The translations under genes were made by a program, and so were the position numbers. 62,804 bases of DNA from an uncultured bacterium (GTDB lineage Bacteria > Bacillota_I > Bacilli_A > RF39 > UBA660), in assembly GCA_946560065.1 (NCBI GenBank), contig CAMNUE010000001.1:1-62804 (forward strand). The letters are read 5' to 3'. Below the pieces are notes generated by a model. The model was given only the letters and a program-made list of their open reading frames with translations, had not been told where the DNA came from and did no database searches. Below are positions 7,428-15,889 of this stretch, one piece after another (positions within the stretch are counted from its first letter, which is position 1; each line of letters begins with the position of its first letter).

Positions 7428-7865
7428 ATGGTAGAACAATTAGAAAAAGACATGATTGAAGCAATGAAAAATAAAGAAAAAGACCGTCTAACAGTTATCA
7501 GAATGGTAAAAGCTTCAATGAAACAAGAACAAATTGATCGTAAAAGAGAAATAAATGATGAATTATTAATCGATATAGTTAATAAACAAATAAAAATGCG
7601 TAAAGATTCAATAACTGAATTTGAAAAGGGAAATCGCCAAGATCTTATAGATAAAACACAGGCAGAAATCGATATCTTGATGAAATATTTACCAGAGCAA
7701 TTATCAGAAGAAGAAGTACTAAAAGTAATAGACGAAATATTTGCTGAGGTAAAACCAGAAAGTCAAAAAGACATGGGACGTGTAATGGGACTTGCTCAAA
7801 GTAAGTTAAAAGGAAAAGCTGATATGAAAACAGTCTCAACAATTATTAGAGAAAAACTTCAATAG
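7428..7865 (+). CDS. yqeY: GatB/YqeY domain protein
   Basis: A 145-residue YqeY family protein, related to the C-terminal tRNA-binding domain of GatB. N-terminal helices contain IRMVKASMKQEQIDRK, and the C-terminal part has the conserved GRVMGLAQSKLKGKADMKTVS. The function of stand-alone YqeY is not established; involvement with tRNA or amidotransfer is inferred from homology. A TATAAT at 7403-7408 suggests its own promoter. Confidence 0.93.
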   Translation: MVEQLEKDMIEAMKNKEKDRLTVIRMVKASMKQEQIDRKREINDELLIDIVNKQIKMRKDSITEFEKGNRQDLIDKTQAEIDILMKYLPEQLSEEEVLKVIDEIFAEVKPESQKDMGRVMGLAQSKLKGKADMKTVSTIIREKLQ

Positions 7866-7893
7866 AAAGCGTTAATATTAATGCTTTTTTTTC
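7866..7893 (+). terminator. yqeY terminator
   Basis: The inverted repeat AAAGCGTTA...TAATGCTTT is followed by an eight-base T run. It partly overlaps the upstream open part of the yqfC frame, which supports the later yqfC start. Confidence 0.75.
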
Positions 7894-7925
7894 TTCCTAA
7901 ATCATATATTTTTATAGGTGATATC

Positions 7926-8165
7926 ATGTTAGATAGATTATATGATTATGTAAGTGATAATGAATTTCGCTTTACAGTCTATGAAAATAAATTTAATGCT
8001 ATAAATTTTAAAAGGATTTTATCATTAGAAGATAATTACATTTCTATTTTGAGTAATACTAAAAAAATAACCATAACTGGAAATAATTTTATTCTTAATA
8101 AATTAGTAGAAGATGAACTATTAATCACAGGAAATATCTCTAAGATAGAGGTAGTAAATGAATAA
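7926..8165 (+). CDS. yqfC: YabP/YqfC family sporulation protein
   Basis: A 79-residue protein with the YabP/YqfC fold signature: paired beta strands around ISILSNTKKITITGNNF and an ELLITGNISKIEV ending. The ATG at 7926 follows AGGTGA. The frame is open back to 7881 but that region is the yqeY terminator. In Bacillus yqfC lies directly before yqfD, as here (8-base overlap), and is expressed in sporulation. It is good evidence for a sporulation-type gene set. Confidence 0.85.
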   Translation: MLDRLYDYVSDNEFRFTVYENKFNAINFKRILSLEDNYISILSNTKKITITGNNFILNKLVEDELLITGNISKIEVVNE

Positions 8166-9324
8166 TAAAATAAAACTTAGTATTACTGGTAAAAATCCAA
8201 CATATTTTCTCAAAGAAATCATCAAAAGAAAAATAAATGTTTATAAAGTTGAGAAAGATCATAAACAATTAAAAGTAATAATAGAATATCGAGATTTAGA
8301 AGAAATAATGAACATAAAAACAATTTACAAAATAAAAATAGTTGAAAGATATGGTCTTAGTAAATATAAATTTTTATTGAAAAAATATGCTTTATTTTTA
8401 TTTTTTATAACTATGGGAATAGTATTAAATATAATTTTATCTAACATAATTTTTAATATTGAAGTAATCCATTCAAATAAGGAACTAGTAAACACTGTTC
8501 AAAAAGATTTAAAAGAACTTGGTCTAAGAAAATATCATTTAAAAATAACCTATTCCGAAAAAGAAAAAATCAAAGAAAAACTATTAGCCAAAGAAAAAGA
8601 TTTATTAGAGTGGGTTGAGATTGAAGAAAAAGGTACTAAATATATAGTTAAAGTTGAACAAAGAAAGAAAAATAATCTTCAAAAAAAATGCAATTATCGT
8701 CACATAATCTCTAAGAAAAATGCCTTAATCTATGAAATAGAAGCATCATCAGGAGAAATAGTCAAAAAGAAAAATGATTATATAACCAAAGGAGAAATTA
8801 TAGTAAGTGGTCTAATTCATAATAAAGAAGATATAGTTTCCAAAAGATGCGCCATCGGAAAAGTATATGGAGAGGTTTGGTATACTGCAACAGTCTCTCT
8901 ACCTAAAAAAATGCCCACAAAAAAATTAACATCAGATAAAACTTATGGACTATCTATAAAAACTCTAAAAAAAGAATATAATTTTTTAAATAAATTTAGT
9001 ACCTATCAAAAAAAAGAGTACAATATAATTGAGAGTGAAATACTTCCAATTAATATCTCCATAGCAAAGTATATTAAAACCAAAGAGACTACTAAAAATC
9101 TTACCATTAAAACAGCAGAAGAAAAAGCCTTAGAAATAGCTACAAAAGAAATTACCAAAAAATTAACTAAAGATGAAGAGATACTTAGTAAAAAAGTTTT
9201 GAAAAAGACAGAAATAAATAGTAAAATAAAGGTAGAAGTATTTTTTAAAGTAAAAGAAAATATAACGGCTTATCAAGACATAACCGACTTAAATATCGAA
9301 GAAATGAATAAAAAAGAGGAGTGA
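8158..9324 (+). CDS. yqfD: Sporulation membrane protein YqfD
   Basis: A 388-residue YqfD (SpoIV-type) protein. The cytoplasmic N-terminal part (1-78) contains KNPTYFLKEIIKRKINVY. One membrane helix lies about 80-105, followed by a large extracytoplasmic region with VIVSG-type (EIIVSGLIHNKE) and GKVYGEVWYTATV segments typical of the family. In the mother cell it acts at an unknown step of spore formation. The C-terminal half is lysine-rich. It overlaps yqfC and is four bases from the VanZ-like gene. Confidence 0.88.
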   Translation: MNNKIKLSITGKNPTYFLKEIIKRKINVYKVEKDHKQLKVIIEYRDLEEIMNIKTIYKIKIVERYGLSKYKFLLKKYALFLFFITMGIVLNIILSNIIFNIEVIHSNKELVNTVQKDLKELGLRKYHLKITYSEKEKIKEKLLAKEKDLLEWVEIEEKGTKYIVKVEQRKKNNLQKKCNYRHIISKKNALIYEIEASSGEIVKKKNDYITKGEIIVSGLIHNKEDIVSKRCAIGKVYGEVWYTATVSLPKKMPTKKLTSDKTYGLSIKTLKKEYNFLNKFSTYQKKEYNIIESEILPINISIAKYIKTKETTKNLTIKTAEEKALEIATKEITKKLTKDEEILSKKVLKKTEINSKIKVEVFFKVKENITAYQDITDLNIEEMNKKEE

Positions 9325-9328
9325 TTAA

Positions 9329-9931
9329 GTGTTAGGACCAATTACAAATACAATTCAGGGTGTAGTTAACTTTACATGGCCTATGATAATAATCTCAATA
9401 GTAATTATGGTTTCACTTAGAGTCTGCTATCTAATAAGAAATAAAGAAAAACCAATTATTTATAAAGAATTATTAATGTTAAGTTTTGCAATCTATATCC
9501 TTTGTCTTTTCCAAGTTGTTACATTTCAAGATGATATAACCTGGTCCAGTAATAATTTTATTCCCTTTAAAGAGATTTTGCGTTATGATATAACAAGTCG
9601 TTTATTTATAAAAAATGTATTAGGTAATATGATTATGTTTTTACCATTTGGATTTTTTGCTAGTTATTATTTAAAAACAGACAAAATTCCGCTACCAATT
9701 ATTCTAAGTATCATAGCATCAGCTTCCATTGAAACAGTTCAAATGTCAATAGGAAGAGTCTTTGATGTTGATGATATAATTCTAAATGTCTTTGGTGGAA
9801 TAATAGGTTATTTATGCTATAAGACACTAAAAAAAGCTGGAGATATTCTGCCGAAATTCTGTCAAAGTGAATGGTTCTTAAATATATTATCAATAATCAT
9901 ATTAATTGGTCTAATAATAGTAATCGTATAG
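9329..9931 (+). CDS. VanZ-like membrane protein
   Basis: A 200-residue protein with four or five hydrophobic helices and the VanZ signatures NFIPFKEI, NVLGNMIMFLPFG, SIETVQ and DVDDIILNVFGGIIGY. VanZ-like proteins are small membrane proteins, in one case conferring low-level teicoplanin resistance; their general role is unknown. Start is GTG, with GAGGAGTGA upstream. Its position between yqfD and ybeY is unusual because Bacillus carries phoH and the HD phosphodiesterase gene yqfF there. Confidence 0.85.
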   Translation: MLGPITNTIQGVVNFTWPMIIISIVIMVSLRVCYLIRNKEKPIIYKELLMLSFAIYILCLFQVVTFQDDITWSSNNFIPFKEILRYDITSRLFIKNVLGNMIMFLPFGFFASYYLKTDKIPLPIILSIIASASIETVQMSIGRVFDVDDIILNVFGGIIGYLCYKTLKKAGDILPKFCQSEWFLNILSIIILIGLIIVIV

Positions 9932-9939
9932 GAGAAGTT

Positions 9940-10389
9940 ATGAACAAAATAGAAGTATTTATTCAAGTAGAAGAAGAAATAAAAGAATTAGAAACAGTTA
10001 AAGAGGTATTATATAGTGCCTTAGAAAAAGAAAAATTAGATAATACAACATTTAACCTAATAATTGTTGATAAAAATTATATTCATGAATTAAATAAAAC
10101 ATACCGTAAAATAGATAGAGTGACAGATGTTATAACCTTTGCGTTAGAAGATGAAGATAGTCTTGTCCTTCCATCAACAGAAAGGATATTAGGAGATATT
10201 TATATCTGTCTAGATCGAGCTAAAGAACAAGCTGAGGAGTATGGACATTCATTCCTTCGTGAACTATCATTTTTAGCAGTCCATGGTTTTTATCATTTAT
10301 TAGGGTATGACCATATGACTGAGGAAGAAGAGAAAATAATGTTCGCTAAGCAAGAGGAGGTATTAAAAGATTATGGGATTACTAGATAG
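9940..10389 (+). CDS. ybeY: Endoribonuclease YbeY
   Basis: A 149-residue zinc endoribonuclease for 16S rRNA 3'-end maturation and ribosome quality control. The metal motif HGFYHLLGYDH provides three histidines, preceded by the conserved RVTDVITFALED. The ATG at 9940 follows GGAGAAG; the frame is open further upstream but runs inside the VanZ-like gene. It overlaps dgkA by 17 bases. Confidence 0.96.
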   Translation: MNKIEVFIQVEEEIKELETVKEVLYSALEKEKLDNTTFNLIIVDKNYIHELNKTYRKIDRVTDVITFALEDEDSLVLPSTERILGDIYICLDRAKEQAEEYGHSFLRELSFLAVHGFYHLLGYDHMTEEEEKIMFAKQEEVLKDYGITR

Positions 10390-10792
10390 ATTCAGAAAGA
10401 AATCTCCAAAAAGAAATAAAGATACTGGAACTGCACTAGAACGCTATGTGAAAAGCTTTAATCATGCCGTTGATGGAATTGTCTACTGTCTTAAAAATGA
10501 ACACAACATGATTATCATTTTTATAGCAACACTTGTAGCTGTAATTGCTGGTTACTTACTTGAAGTAAGTGCTAATGAATGGCTCTTTATAATTACAATT
10601 TGTGGTTTAATCGCTTCATGTGAAGTTATAAATTCTTCAATAGAAGCTACAATCGATTTAATAACTACTGATATTCATCCATTAGCAAAAATAGCCAAAG
10701 ATACAGCTAGTTCAGCAACTCTTATACTTTGTATCGTTGCATTAATTGGAGCAATTATTATCTTTGTTCCTAAAATAGGAGGTATATTATGA
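10373..10792 (+). CDS. dgkA: Diacylglycerol/undecaprenol kinase
   Basis: A 139-residue DgkA-type membrane kinase with three helices. The family motifs CEVINSSIEATIDL and AKIAKDTASSAT hold the catalytic glutamates and aspartate. In Gram-positive bacteria this enzyme phosphorylates undecaprenol to recycle the cell-wall lipid carrier. The N-terminal 25 residues are a basic extension. The gene is in the usual ybeY-dgkA-cdd-era order. Confidence 0.93.
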   Translation: MGLLDRFRKKSPKRNKDTGTALERYVKSFNHAVDGIVYCLKNEHNMIIIFIATLVAVIAGYLLEVSANEWLFIITICGLIASCEVINSSIEATIDLITTDIHPLAKIAKDTASSATLILCIVALIGAIIIFVPKIGGIL

Positions 10793-11175
10793 AAGAAAAA
10801 TTATTAGAATTACATAAAAACAGCTATGTGCCAATTTCAAATTTTCCAGTATCAGCTTGTGTGGTGACTAAAGATGGACGTGAATTCTTTGGAGTTAATG
10901 TAGAAGATGCAAGTACTAGAGCTGGTACATGTGCTGAAAGAACAGCGATTTTTAATGCAATAACTGCAGGTGTCAAAAAAGGTGATTTTCAAGAGATTCA
11001 TGTTATGGTCTCATCAGGAAACATCGGAATGCCATGCTTTGTTTGTCGACAAATGATTTCAGAACTTTTTGATAAGAAATGCAATGTCTACTGCTATGAT
11101 ACTTATGGAAGAGTAGAAGTTCACACTGTTGAAGAATTATGTCCATATCCCTTTGGAGAGGATGATTTAAAATGA
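10789..11175 (+). CDS. cdd: Cytidine deaminase
   Basis: A 128-residue zinc deaminase for pyrimidine salvage. It shows the CAE motif (C48-A-E50) with catalytic glutamate and the PCxxC zinc motif (P82, C83, C86). The substrate-binding FGVNVEDAS segment matches the usual NVENAS. The start overlaps dgkA by four bases (ATGA) and the end overlaps era. The C-terminal PYPFGEDDL is typical. Confidence 0.94.
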   Translation: MKEKLLELHKNSYVPISNFPVSACVVTKDGREFFGVNVEDASTRAGTCAERTAIFNAITAGVKKGDFQEIHVMVSSGNIGMPCFVCRQMISELFDKKCNVYCYDTYGRVEVHTVEELCPYPFGEDDLK

Positions 11176-12062
11176 AATGTGGTTTTGTAAGTCTAGTAGG
11201 TAGACCAAATGTCGGAAAAAGTAGTTTATTAAATTCTATTTTAAAAATGAAATTAGCAATTACCTCAAATGTCAGTGGAACAACTAGAAATATAATTCAA
11301 GGAATCTATAATGATGATGATTCTCAAATTGTTTTTGTCGATACTCCAGGTATCCATAAACCTAACAATAAATTAGGAAATTTAATGAATAAGAAAGCTT
11401 ATAATAATACTGAAGGTGTCGATGTAATTTTATTTTTAATTGATATTTCTAAAGGATTTGGAAAAGGAGATCAATTTATATTAGATAAAATAAAAGATAA
11501 GAATCTTCCGATTTTTCTTTTATTAAATAAAATAGATTTAGTAAAAAATAAAGAAAAATTACTAGCAGATATTAACTACTTAAAATCACTACATGACTTT
11601 ACCGAAATAATTCCCATCTCTGCAAAAAAGAATGACAACGTTGACATTTTAATATCATGTTTAAAAAAGGAACTTCCTGATAGTGAAAAAATCTATTCAG
11701 AAGAAGATTTAACAAATGTTTCAACAAGATTCATTATGGCCGAATTTGTTAGAGAAAAAGTTCTTGAATTAACAAGAGAAGAAATACCACATACAGTTAC
11801 TTGTTATGTAGAAAATTATGAAGAGGATTCTAAAGTTGTCCATATTCAAGTACTAATAGTAGTAGATCGTGATAATATCAAAAAAATTATTATCGGAAAA
11901 GGTGGCGCTATGTTAAAAGAAATAGGAACAAGAGCCAGAAAAGATATGGAAGAGTTTTTAGGAAAGCAAGTATTCTTAGAAACTTATGTAAAGACTTTGA
12001 AAAATTGGCGAGATCAAGAAAAATATCTCTTAGAGTTAGGCTTAAAAGAAGATGATGAATAA
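11172..12062 (+). CDS. era: GTPase Era
   Basis: A 296-residue ribosome-assembly GTPase. G1 is GRPNVGKS at 10-17, followed by TSNVSGTTR (G2), DTPGIH (G3), NKID (G4) and SAKK (G5). The C-terminal KH domain has IIGKGGAMLKEIGTRARKDME near 240, which binds the 3' end of 16S rRNA. Length is normal. The ATG lies within the last codons of cdd. Confidence 0.98.
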   Translation: MKCGFVSLVGRPNVGKSSLLNSILKMKLAITSNVSGTTRNIIQGIYNDDDSQIVFVDTPGIHKPNNKLGNLMNKKAYNNTEGVDVILFLIDISKGFGKGDQFILDKIKDKNLPIFLLLNKIDLVKNKEKLLADINYLKSLHDFTEIIPISAKKNDNVDILISCLKKELPDSEKIYSEEDLTNVSTRFIMAEFVREKVLELTREEIPHTVTCYVENYEEDSKVVHIQVLIVVDRDNIKKIIIGKGGAMLKEIGTRARKDMEEFLGKQVFLETYVKTLKNWRDQEKYLLELGLKEDDE

Positions 12063-12071
12063 AATCCCAAA

Positions 12072-12103
12072 AAAATCACCACTATATTAGTAGAGGTGAT
12101 TTT
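12072..12103 (+). promoter_or_regulatory. Hairpin masking the yqzL ribosome-binding site
   Basis: AAAATCACC (12072-12080) pairs with GGTGATTTT (12095-12103), and ACTA/TAGT extends the stem inside, leaving a 3-base loop. The 3' strand contains the GAGGTGA ribosome-binding site, and the stem ends one base before the yqzL ATG. It could limit translation of yqzL or mark the end of era. Confidence 0.5.
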
Positions 12104-12190
12104 ATGAATTATGATATCTTATGGAAATTATTTATAAAAACAGGAGATATTAAATACTATAACTTATTAATGCAAATAAAAAAGAAGTGA
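12104..12190 (+). CDS. yqzL: YqzL-like small protein
   Basis: A 28-residue protein (MNYDILWKLFIKTGDIKYYN start) from an ATG with GAGGTGA seven bases upstream. It resembles Bacillus YqzL in length, in the W..F..TGDI.AY pattern and in its position between era and recO. Function unknown. Confidence 0.75.
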   Translation: MNYDILWKLFIKTGDIKYYNLLMQIKKK

Positions 12191-12194
12191 TATT

Positions 12195-12938
12195 ATGAAA
12201 ATAGAAAGTTTTGAAGGCATAGTTCTAAGTGAAACTAACTATAGTGAATCGAGTAAAATATTAAATGTTTTAACAAAAGAACATGGTCTAATTGGTGTAA
12301 TGTCCAAAGGATGTCGCAATATGAAAAGTAAACTTAGAGGTGTGAGTAGGAAATTAGTCTATGGAACATTTAATGTCTATACCAAAGGAAATGGCTTTGC
12401 AACTTTGATTAGTATCGATCTCATAAGTTCCTTTCCAAAAATCCTCACAGATTTAGAACGAATATCTTACGCATCATTTATACTAGATTTAGCTCTTCAA
12501 GTAGTACGACAAAATGAAGAAGAAAGCATTTTTGACATCTTAAAAGCTACCTTACTAAAATTAGATGAAGGTTTAACTCCAATAGCACTAACTAATATCT
12601 TCGAGTTAAAACTTCTAGATTTTTTAGGAGTTAGTCCTAATTTAGATTGTTGTAGTCATTGTGGAAGTGATAAAGCTATAGTAACAGTATCTAGTGACTG
12701 TGGAGGTTATATCTGTAAAAATTGCTACAATAATGAACCTTTAGTTGGAGATAAAACCATAAAAATGCTTAGAATGTATTATTATGTTGATATAGAAAAA
12801 ATCTCTAAATTAGAAGTAGGAGAAGACATAACCTTTGAAATTAATAGGTTTTTAGATAATTACTATGACAGATACACTGGAATCTATGTAAAAAGTAAAG
12901 ATTTTATTAAGAAAATAAATCAGTTAAATCATGCTTGA
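12195..12938 (+). CDS. recO: DNA repair protein RecO
   Basis: A 247-residue recombination mediator. The N-terminal OB fold begins FEGIVLSETNYSESSKILNV. A helical domain follows, with a zinc cluster in CSHCGS...CGGYICKNC (about 150-180). RecO with RecR loads RecA onto SSB-coated DNA. Length and position downstream of era are standard. The ATG follows GAAGTGA. Confidence 0.95.
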   Translation: MKIESFEGIVLSETNYSESSKILNVLTKEHGLIGVMSKGCRNMKSKLRGVSRKLVYGTFNVYTKGNGFATLISIDLISSFPKILTDLERISYASFILDLALQVVRQNEEESIFDILKATLLKLDEGLTPIALTNIFELKLLDFLGVSPNLDCCSHCGSDKAIVTVSSDCGGYICKNCYNNEPLVGDKTIKMLRMYYYVDIEKISKLEVGEDITFEINRFLDNYYDRYTGIYVKSKDFIKKINQLNHA

Positions 12939-12991
12939 AATAAAACCTTTCTTTTTTTCTAAAAATAAGATATAATGAAATTGGTGATTAC

Positions 12992-13306
12992 ATGAGTTAT
13001 ATTGAGTATATAATAATAGGTATTATCTTAGTAGTAGTACTACTAGCAATCTTAAAAGCAACTAAAAAAGATGCTAAACTAGATTTTAATAAACTAGTAG
13101 AATTATTGGGTGGTAAAGAGAATATTCTTGATACAGAAATTAATATGTCTCGTTTTAAAGTAACATTAAAAGATATTACCAAAGCAAATAAAGAAGGAAT
13201 CCAAAAATTAGGAGCAAAAGGAATAGTAGAAATAGATAATCAATTAAAGATAATTTTGGGTTCGGATTCTAAACAATTAAAAAAATATATTGAAGAAATG
13301 AAATGA
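12992..13306 (+). CDS. Membrane-anchored degenerate PTS EIIB-like protein
   Basis: A 104-residue protein with one N-terminal membrane helix (about 6-22) and a PTS EIIB-type domain (LVELLGGKENILDTE, then SRFKVTLKD, GAKGIVE and an IILGSDS ending). In true glucose-family EIIB the phosphorylated cysteine precedes TRLRV; here the corresponding segment is INMSRFKV, with no cysteine. It therefore cannot be a phosphocarrier and is probably a structural or regulatory derivative. TATAAT at 12971-12976 gives it a promoter and GGTGA precedes the ATG. Confidence 0.75.
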   Translation: MSYIEYIIIGIILVVVLLAILKATKKDAKLDFNKLVELLGGKENILDTEINMSRFKVTLKDITKANKEGIQKLGAKGIVEIDNQLKIILGSDSKQLKKYIEEMK

Positions 13307-13326
13307 CACAAAAAGTCATTTTTTTA
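13301..13326 (+). terminator. Terminator after EIIB-like gene
   Basis: AAATGAC/GTCATTT stem with a 7-base loop and T tract. It overlaps the stop codon region. Confidence 0.75.
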
Positions 13327-13392
13327 TTTTCGTCGACAAAATTCGACAGAAAATATTTAAATAACATGTTAAATTAAACATGGTGATTTTAT

Positions 13393-14634
13393 ATGAATTT
13401 TATTTTTTATCTAGAAAATTTACTTATCAATTGCATTAGCCTAGCATTCCCACTAGCAGTTTATTTAGTTTATATAGCATATTCAAGAACAATAAATGAT
13501 AAAGAAAATCAAAATGCCTTATCAGTCGCTATCATAATCTCCTTAATTCTAGTGACAATATTTAATAAGTCAAATGATTACCACATTTATACTTTATTAA
13601 GCGCACCTTTATTACTAAGCTATATTTCAAGAAAAGAAAAACTATCCATCTTAATATCATTTTTTTTAATCTTATATTACAATTATATTTTCAAAATTAA
13701 TATTCCTCTTCAAATAGTTGAATACAGTACATATCTACTTGTATATAAATTACTAAATAAAAATAAATACTTCTATCAGATTTTTACGATTATCTATCTT
13801 GTAGTAAGACTTTCATTTGTTGCATTATCAATACTTTTAGAGGAAAAAGAGTTCTCACTAATAAGCCATAATTTACCTTTTTTTATTATTGTTATCTTAC
13901 TACTTCTTTGTTTTAGTATTACCATTGTTTATCTCTTTACTAGAAGTAAAAGAATACTAGATATAAAAGTTGTTTTAAAACAACTAGACAAAGAAAAAGA
14001 AATCAAAGCATCAATCTTTAAATTAAATCATGAACTAAAAAATCCTTTAGCAGTTTGTAGTGGTTATCTTGAGATGATTCCAACTGCTGAAGAAAATAAA
14101 AAAGAACAATACTTAAGTATCATAAATGATGAAATAAAAAGAAGTTTAACAATCATAAACGACTTTTCTTCTCTTGGAAAAATCAAGAAATTAGAAAAAG
14201 AGGAATTAGACTTAGCTCTTCTTTTTGAAGATGTTCAAGCTATCCTTAATCCTCTTTATGAAGAAAATAATGGAAAAATAACAATTCCAATAGAAGATGA
14301 ATTTTATATTTATGGTGACTACAATAGACTAAAGCAAGTTCTAGTAAATATTATTAAGAATTCTCTAGAAGCTAAAAATAAAAGCACCATTAATGTAAAT
14401 ATTCGTATAAAGAAAATAAAAAATAGTTACAAGATTACAATTACAGATAATGGTAGGGGAATGACTAAAAATGAATTGCTTCATATTCATGAGATGTTTT
14501 ATACTACCAAACAAAATGGTTCAGGAATTGGGGTACCATTCAATAAAGAAATAATTAATCTTCACAAAGGAAATATTAGTTACAAATCTCAAAAAAACAA
14601 AGGAACTATGGTCACCATAATTTTACCAATATAA
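13393..14634 (+). CDS. KinB-like membrane sensor histidine kinase
   Basis: A 413-residue orphan histidine kinase. About six hydrophobic segments occupy residues 1-185. The HisKA helix follows with the H-box KLNHELKNPLAV. The ATPase domain has an N-box (VNIIKNSLEA), G1 (DNGRGM) and G2 (GSGIGVP). The architecture resembles the sporulation kinases KinB/KinD, which feed the Spo0 phosphorelay; no response regulator gene is adjacent. The ATG at 13393 has GGTGATTTT upstream. The role in sporulation is inferred from architecture only. Confidence 0.85.
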   Translation: MNFIFYLENLLINCISLAFPLAVYLVYIAYSRTINDKENQNALSVAIIISLILVTIFNKSNDYHIYTLLSAPLLLSYISRKEKLSILISFFLILYYNYIFKINIPLQIVEYSTYLLVYKLLNKNKYFYQIFTIIYLVVRLSFVALSILLEEKEFSLISHNLPFFIIVILLLLCFSITIVYLFTRSKRILDIKVVLKQLDKEKEIKASIFKLNHELKNPLAVCSGYLEMIPTAEENKKEQYLSIINDEIKRSLTIINDFSSLGKIKKLEKEELDLALLFEDVQAILNPLYEENNGKITIPIEDEFYIYGDYNRLKQVLVNIIKNSLEAKNKSTINVNIRIKKIKNSYKITITDNGRGMTKNELLHIHEMFYTTKQNGSGIGVPFNKEIINLHKGNISYKSQKNKGTMVTIILPI

Positions 14635-14655
14635 AAAAGTCCTAAGACTTTTAAT
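14633..14655. terminator. Bidirectional terminator between convergent genes
   Basis: The AAAAGTC/GACTTTT stem with CTAA loop has A residues on one side and T residues on the other. It lies at the end of the kinase gene and reaches into the end of the minus-strand Tyr/Pro-rich gene. Confidence 0.7.
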
Positions 14656-14935
14656 AATAGTAATTGTTGCTATTTGAGTAAGTTGGATAAACTGGATATG
14701 ATGACTGATATACTGGTGGGTAAGGATAAACTGGATATACGGGTTGCATTGTACCACTATTAATTTGATTATTATTAGCGATACCATAACCTAAAGCAGT
14801 ACCAGCAAGTCCTCCCACAACGAAGGGTGCCCAGAAAAATCTCTCATCATCTTGTTGATAAGAACCTCCAAAATCACGATATTCTCTCGGTTGATAGTTC
14901 ATTTGCTGATAACTAATTGGATAATTGCTATACAT
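14651..14935 (-). CDS. Tyr/Pro-rich small protein with glycine-zipper segment
   Basis: A 94-residue protein. The N-terminal part is rich in Tyr, Gln and Ser. The middle (about 33-53) is a glycine-rich hydrophobic helix (FVVGGLAGTALGYGIA), and the tail carries YPVYPYPPVY-like repeats. GGAGG lies seven bases before the ATG. Composition is reminiscent of spore coat or surface proteins of Bacilli, but no family is recognised. It is monocistronic, convergent with the kinase gene. Confidence 0.75.
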   Translation of the reverse strand: MYSNYPISYQQMNYQPREYRDFGGSYQQDDERFFWAPFVVGGLAGTALGYGIANNNQINSGTMQPVYPVYPYPPVYQSSYPVYPTYSNSNNYYY

Positions 14936-15063
14936 TGTTAACCTCCTTTATTATAATTTATGACAAAATTAGCAATTAGTTATTATTCCTAGTACTTTTT
15001 TTATATATTAGAAATTTTCATCTTGCTAATTTTTTTAATTATTTTATTTTTTTGCCTTAATTA

Positions 15064-15072
15064 TGTTATAAT
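15064..15072 (+). promoter_or_regulatory. Extended -10 promoter of rluB
   Basis: TGTTATAAT gives an extended -10 hexamer about 75 bases before the rluB ATG. No convincing -35 is present, as tolerated by extended -10 promoters. Confidence 0.5.
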
Positions 15073-15147
15073 ATGAACTCAAGCAAAATAGTAAGAAACG
15101 ATAGAATTAAATCAAAAAATATAGTAAAATAAAATAGAGGTGCAAAT

Positions 15148-15864
15148 ATGGAAAGACTACAAAAAGTGATAGCTGCATCAGGTATAACATCAAGAAGAAA
15201 AGCTGAAGAATTAATCGTATCTGGTAAAGTAAAAGTAAACGGAAAAATAGTTACTGAATTAGGAACAAAAGTAACATCAAGTGACCAAATTGAAGTAAAC
15301 AATCAAATAATTACTAAGGAAACAAAAGAATATTATTTATTAAATAAACCAAGAGGAATAATTACCTCAACTAGTGATGATAAAGAAAGAAGAACTGTCA
15401 TTGACCTTATTAATACATCAGCAAGAATCTATCCGGTCGGAAGATTAGATTATGATACAACAGGAGCCTTATTACTAACAAATGATGGGGAATTTGCCAA
15501 TATCATTATGCATCCAACTAGTGAGATAGATAAAGTTTATTTAGCAAAACTTGAAGGAAATATTAAAGGTGAACAAATAAATCAATTAAAAAATGGAGTT
15601 TTACTAGACGATGTTTTAGTAAAGGCTAGTAGAGTAAAATTAAAAAAGATAAATCAAGAATCCAATACTAGCATGGTAGAAATAACTATTCATGAAGGTA
15701 AAAATCATCAAGTAAAAAGAATGTTTGAAACTGTTGGATTTCATGTTGAAAAACTAACTAGGAAAAGAATAGGTATTTTTGATATTAGAAATTTAAAATC
15801 AGGTGAGTATCGTAAATTAACTCCAAAAGAAGTACAAATTGTCTATAGTTATCAAAGCAAATAA
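15148..15864 (+). CDS. rluB: rRNA pseudouridine synthase, RluB/RsuA family
   Basis: A 238-residue enzyme. An N-terminal S4 RNA-binding domain (RLQKVIAASGITSRRKAEEL) is followed by the RsuA/RluB catalytic domain, with the active-site aspartate in GRLDYDTTGALLLTNDG. The product of this family in Bacilli isomerises a uridine in helix 89 of 23S rRNA. Length is typical. GAGGTG precedes the ATG. Confidence 0.93.
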   Translation: MERLQKVIAASGITSRRKAEELIVSGKVKVNGKIVTELGTKVTSSDQIEVNNQIITKETKEYYLLNKPRGIITSTSDDKERRTVIDLINTSARIYPVGRLDYDTTGALLLTNDGEFANIIMHPTSEIDKVYLAKLEGNIKGEQINQLKNGVLLDDVLVKASRVKLKKINQESNTSMVEITIHEGKNHQVKRMFETVGFHVEKLTRKRIGIFDIRNLKSGEYRKLTPKEVQIVYSYQSK

Positions 15865-15889
15865 AAAGAGAAATTAATTCTCTTTTTTC
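15864..15889. terminator. Bidirectional terminator rluB/ferredoxin
   Basis: AAAAGAGAA/TTCTCTTTT with ATTAA loop. The right arm lies inside the 3' end of the convergent ferredoxin gene. Confidence 0.8.
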
